Shown here: in pieces, positions 60,006 through 64,000 of the stretch | Layout of the letters: the number at the start of each line of letters is the position of its first letter | Position numbering within the stretch: the stretch's first letter is position 1 | From: Epiperipatus broadwayi | Taxonomy: Eukaryota > Onychophora > Udeonychophora > Euonychophora > Peripatidae | Assembly: GCA_028023455.1 (NCBI GenBank) | Contig: JAQFVV010006197.1 | Coordinates: 12,707,254-12,771,253 of the forward strand | DNA length: 64,000 bases | Direction: 5' to 3' | Program-made: the position numbers and the translations under genes | Notes under the pieces: generated by a model | What the model was told of the DNA's origin: nothing | Seen by the model: the letters and a program-made list of their open reading frames with translations, nothing else | The model's database searches: none

Positions 60006-63000
60006 GTATTAATTGTTTAGCAGGTATAATTAAAAATGTCTGTCTGCACATCAGATCCTATAACTAAGTATTGGATTTAGTAATATTAACTCAAATGTTT
60101 ATGTCTTTTACATATAAAACATACACATTAATGATTCTTCTATAAAATATATTCAACATAAAAGCTTCTGGCACACAAATTTATAAGAATAACAAAAATT
60201 TAAAAAGGTTATTAATACACATTTATTTATAATTTTAAATTGCCAATCACTGGTTTCAAAATAAATCTCTGCTTGTAAAACTCCTATATAATTACAGCTT
60301 AAATTTATTACCTAATATTTTAATCAAGGTTTATTAAACAAGTACATTACATACTTTATCACAATTTGATCTATAATTGACAAAGGGTTTTCATTCACAC
60401 ATTTGACATTATCTTTTCTAAATCAATAATTTATTCATAAGTTTGAAGTAGCAATTTTAAATATATCATATATTTTAGCTTAATTTAGTAATCAATAATA
60501 TTTTGTAATGAATATAAGTAGAGTTTAATCAGTAGCTTAAATTACGATAACATAAAATATCTGACATTTTAATTATAACATTTGCATTTATGTAAATTAA
60601 CATAATTGATTATTCAGATTTTTTTTTTCTCATTCACCCAATCACCTAAACATTAACTGAATCATTATACAACTTTTATTTTAGGTGAGAATCTATGTGT
60701 TATTCCTTGCATATGCAACCACGATAATCAATCATTAATCTAATAAAGTCATACACATTACGCATACACTAAAAACACAGACAAAGACTAATTATCAAAA
60801 GAAGATAGCATAGAAAATTCACTACTGAGAGCTCAATGTAAACTATAAAATTATGTGGCCTAATCTAAATCTAGAATATTAACATAGTTCTAATGAATAT
60901 CATCATAGATTATTCTATTGCAGCTACATATATTACAAATGATCAAAAAAATTATATGAAGCATTTAAGACTAAAATCAATCAGTCTCTAGAAATAATGT
61001 AGAATAATCTACAATCTCATTCACATCTTCTACAAGTAAAAGTAACTGAAAAAAAAAATCCAGATTTATAATATTTCTATAGATATCTGGAAACAATAAT
61101 ATGCTCTTTGTTTAATTTCAAATATTTTCAAATATATAAAATTTTGGTAACAAGTGACTGATAAATTTCAATTACTAAATTTTTAAGCAGACACAAAAAT
61201 ATTTTAAACTCTGTAAAAATAATACAGTAATATCTCAAAATATTAACTTTCACTTAATAGCTTTTGCTATAATGATATTAATTTTAAAACATGCACACAT
61301 ACTCTTTTCAGAAATATGCAGTTCAAATCTGAGTCCAAGAATTATGCTAAGCATTATTTTTGAGGTCACTCTATTGGTGATAGCTAATATAAGATACATA
61401 CATGGATATATATGAAGAAATAAAGAGAAGACTAAATTTTAGCATTGATTTAAAGTAAAACTTTAAATACTTTCAATCATGTTGTATCTTTATGATATAA
61501 TAAATATTATAATTATAAAAACTATTATCTTTACAGAATTTATAGCATTATAAACTACACATATTAAGAATTAAATAATTTAATTTAACAATATAAAAAA
61601 AAGGGAGGGTGGATTAATTATTAGCAGAAACTCTACTTAGTTTCAGTTGCAAACTAATTTTACTTCTTTATCCTGATATGTAAAAGTAAAAGAGGAAAGA
61701 AAGATATATTTTTATTTATTACCACAAAAGTAATATGTCATATTTCAAAATTGAATAAAGCACTTTTTACTTCAAATATATATAAAACTTTTTTTAAAAA
61801 ATTAACCATTAATTATTTATTAATTACAAGATCTTTGACATTTTAAATAGTATAGAAATGTAATGGTTTATATAACAATTTTTTTTAATTTTTAAAATAT
61901 TAAAATATTTTTAATATAATAATGCACTATAAATTACATCATTCCGAAAATATTTGCTGTGATGCATCACAACAATAAATATTTAAACATGTATTTACAT
62001 AAAAATGGATTACCTAAACATTGTGAAATGGATTTCTGTTAAAAATTATTTTACCACATTATTATTTTTTTAAATAATAATTTAATTAATAAAATATAAT
62101 AGTATCAATAAAATAATATTAGAGTAAAACAACTTCTGGCTTGTTGTAGTAAAATATGTGGATATGTCACAGTATGCCTTTCTGAATGGAAAAAAAAAGT
62201 GAATTTTGTTTAATGGCAAATGCTAGCTTCTTATTCTGTTATTATTGTAGTTAAATTATCTGCCATCTATTTAAAAACTCTATAAAATTATATCCTTCCT
62301 AATAATATCATTAGGGGAGTATGCTATTTTCAACATATATTCATGTTATAATTAAAAACTTTCAAATTAAATCCTACTGATTAATTCTTTACAATTATTA
62401 TTCTACAATACAATACTTAATATAAATTTATTTTATTCTTACTTAGTATCTATAATTTCGAAAAAAAAAGAAATAAATATTATTTCAAAATCTTTTGTCA
62501 TTTTAAATGCTCACATTAAAATTACAACTTTTAAAGCACATTTTCATTACTACAAAATTTAAACAAAGAAAAAATGTAACATGCTTATATATGATGTTCT
62601 ATATTTACATTTTCTGGAGAACTGAAATATCTCTATATAATCTATCTCTAATTTGCAAGTATATTTCATAAGTATATGGCAATGTAATTTTTAATAGAAC
62701 TTTGTCTGATGTGTCTACAATCTATTTTTTTTCTAGCTGCTACACTTCCTTCAGCTGAGATTGAAGCATGATTACCTGCCTAATGCTTTGATGCTTCTTA
62801 TTTTTAATTGCTGCTTTATTTCAATGGCAATAATAATAAAAACTATTTTCACAAGGCTTTATTGTTTCTCTTTCACTCTAAAATTAAAATATCTGAAAAA
62901 GAATAATTTGTTTATTTCTATTATAGATTCAGTCTAATGTCATCAGCAGAATATTTTCAAACAAAATATAATTAATTCATTAATAATATTTTAGATTTAG

Positions 63001-64000
63001 CAAACATATTTGACTCTTGTTACAGATTGTTATGATCTGTTTGGATTATTTAAAAAGAAAAATAGAATCTTTTTTTTTATACAAAAAGTAAAATAAAAAC
63101 CAATTCCTGTTTATATAATTTTTCCACGTCCATCATCTGCCTTTTTTTATTCTGAAAATCAGCACCATAAAAATGCAACTGTATTTGGAATTACAATTTT
63201 ATTATTTTATTTAAAAAAAATAACTACATCTTTTTTTTTTTAATTTTTATATTTCAGAGATTTTTTAAAAAAAAAAAAAATTAAAAATATTCTTTATAAT
63301 GATTATCTTTGGCCCCAACCTTTTTATTTTGTTACTTAGTCTTTAATTGAAAAAAAAATTTTTTTTTAATTTATATGTAATTTTTTAAATGGGTTTTTAC
63401 AAAATAGTTTTAGCAAATAAACCTCTAAATTTTCAGTGAATAATAGAAACTTAAAATTTGTCCAATACAAATATTTTTTTTTTATTATTGATAAAATTAA
63501 AACACTAAAATAAATTATCTTTTTGCAATAAATTATCTATTCAAAAAAGTAATCATATTTAATCTTTATAGTTAATATTAATTCTGATTTTTTAAACATA
63601 TATAATTATCAAGATATTGAACTCATTCATTTATATATATATTCTAGGTATAGGTTAACAATCTGTGTTTGTATATGTAAAAAAAATGCTAGCTTAAAAC
63701 AATAAATATTAACAAATGCTTATTTTGAAATTGTCTTGCTTTATATATATATATATATATTGAAAACTATAGTTTAAATTCTTATGGTAAATTAATTTAA
63801 CCTGTTGTTTTTGTTTCATTTTAATAACATATCAATACTTTTATCTCACTAAAAAAAATATCAGATTGCTAAATTATATATTTTATTTTGTCTTATAAAT
63901 ATTTATTTTTGCTTACATATACATCTGCATGTATAAAGGTCTGTACATAAACATTAATTAGATAAGTGAACATTTAGATTGGAATATAAAGAAATAATAA
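60006..64000. other. AT-rich DNA, no gene seen
   Basis: No ORF of substance, tRNA or recognisable repeat is present. A weak tRNA-like stretch (GCAGTTCAAATCTGAG) is at about 61319. There is a (TA)n run at 63742-63762. Confidence 0.5.

Noticed and set aside
61319-61370. GCAGTTCAAATCTGAG as a B box of a tRNA or SINE
   Set aside because: No convincing A box at the right distance and no other family copies noticed with this context.

Overview
This window looks like non-coding sequence from a large, very AT-rich invertebrate animal genome (about a quarter G+C by eye). Long open reading frames are absent, introns are implied by splice-like signals, and CpG-containing sequence is confined to a few spots. 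Almost everything recognisable is transposable-element debris: hAT DNA transposons, RTE-like and Tx1/L1-like LINEs, Penelope-like elements (PLEs) with GIY-YIG domains, a Ty3/gypsy LTR element, tRNA-derived SINEs and long-arm foldback elements. I cannot name the species. An arthropod or another AT-rich invertebrate fits the element mix, but that is inference.

Layout. 0-8 kb: a 308-bp hAT miniature element with a perfect 8-bp target-site duplication (1051-1374), an RTE LINE remnant (2790-3860) and a tRNA-type SINE. 8-16 kb: a PLE-like tail, a decayed but complete-ended hAT element with a BED finger (8903-11971, perfect 8-bp duplication), and a second hAT transposase relic on the minus strand that contains a foldback element. 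17-19 kb: the only good candidate for a host gene. It has a minus-strand first coding exon (MAESKQKTDGNSQ, followed by a GT donor), a possible second exon, a CpG-containing upstream region and a CTCF-like site. 19.8-32 kb: SINEs, foldback families, a GIY-YIG PLE fragment between ~120-bp inverted repeats, and two hairpin-forming regions. 33.1-36.9 kb: an internally deleted gypsy element with both LTRs, a 5-bp duplication and a leader carrying four tandem primer-binding-site-like units. 40.9-42.4 kb: a ~1.5-kb near-palindrome of foldback elements. 44.9-52.9 kb: a PLE with an inverted copy of its own 3' end, split by a full-length-looking 5.5-kb two-ORF LINE. 53.9-60 kb: further RTE, LINE and SINE remnants. 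The last ~4 kb is featureless AT-rich sequence.

How it fits together. The genes do not form a pathway. The order of insertions can be read from the nesting: a LINE inside a PLE, a foldback element inside a hAT relic, and a gypsy element beside an LTR-like fragment. All element ORFs carry frameshifts or stops, and some have catalytic-residue changes, so none looks able to move on its own now.
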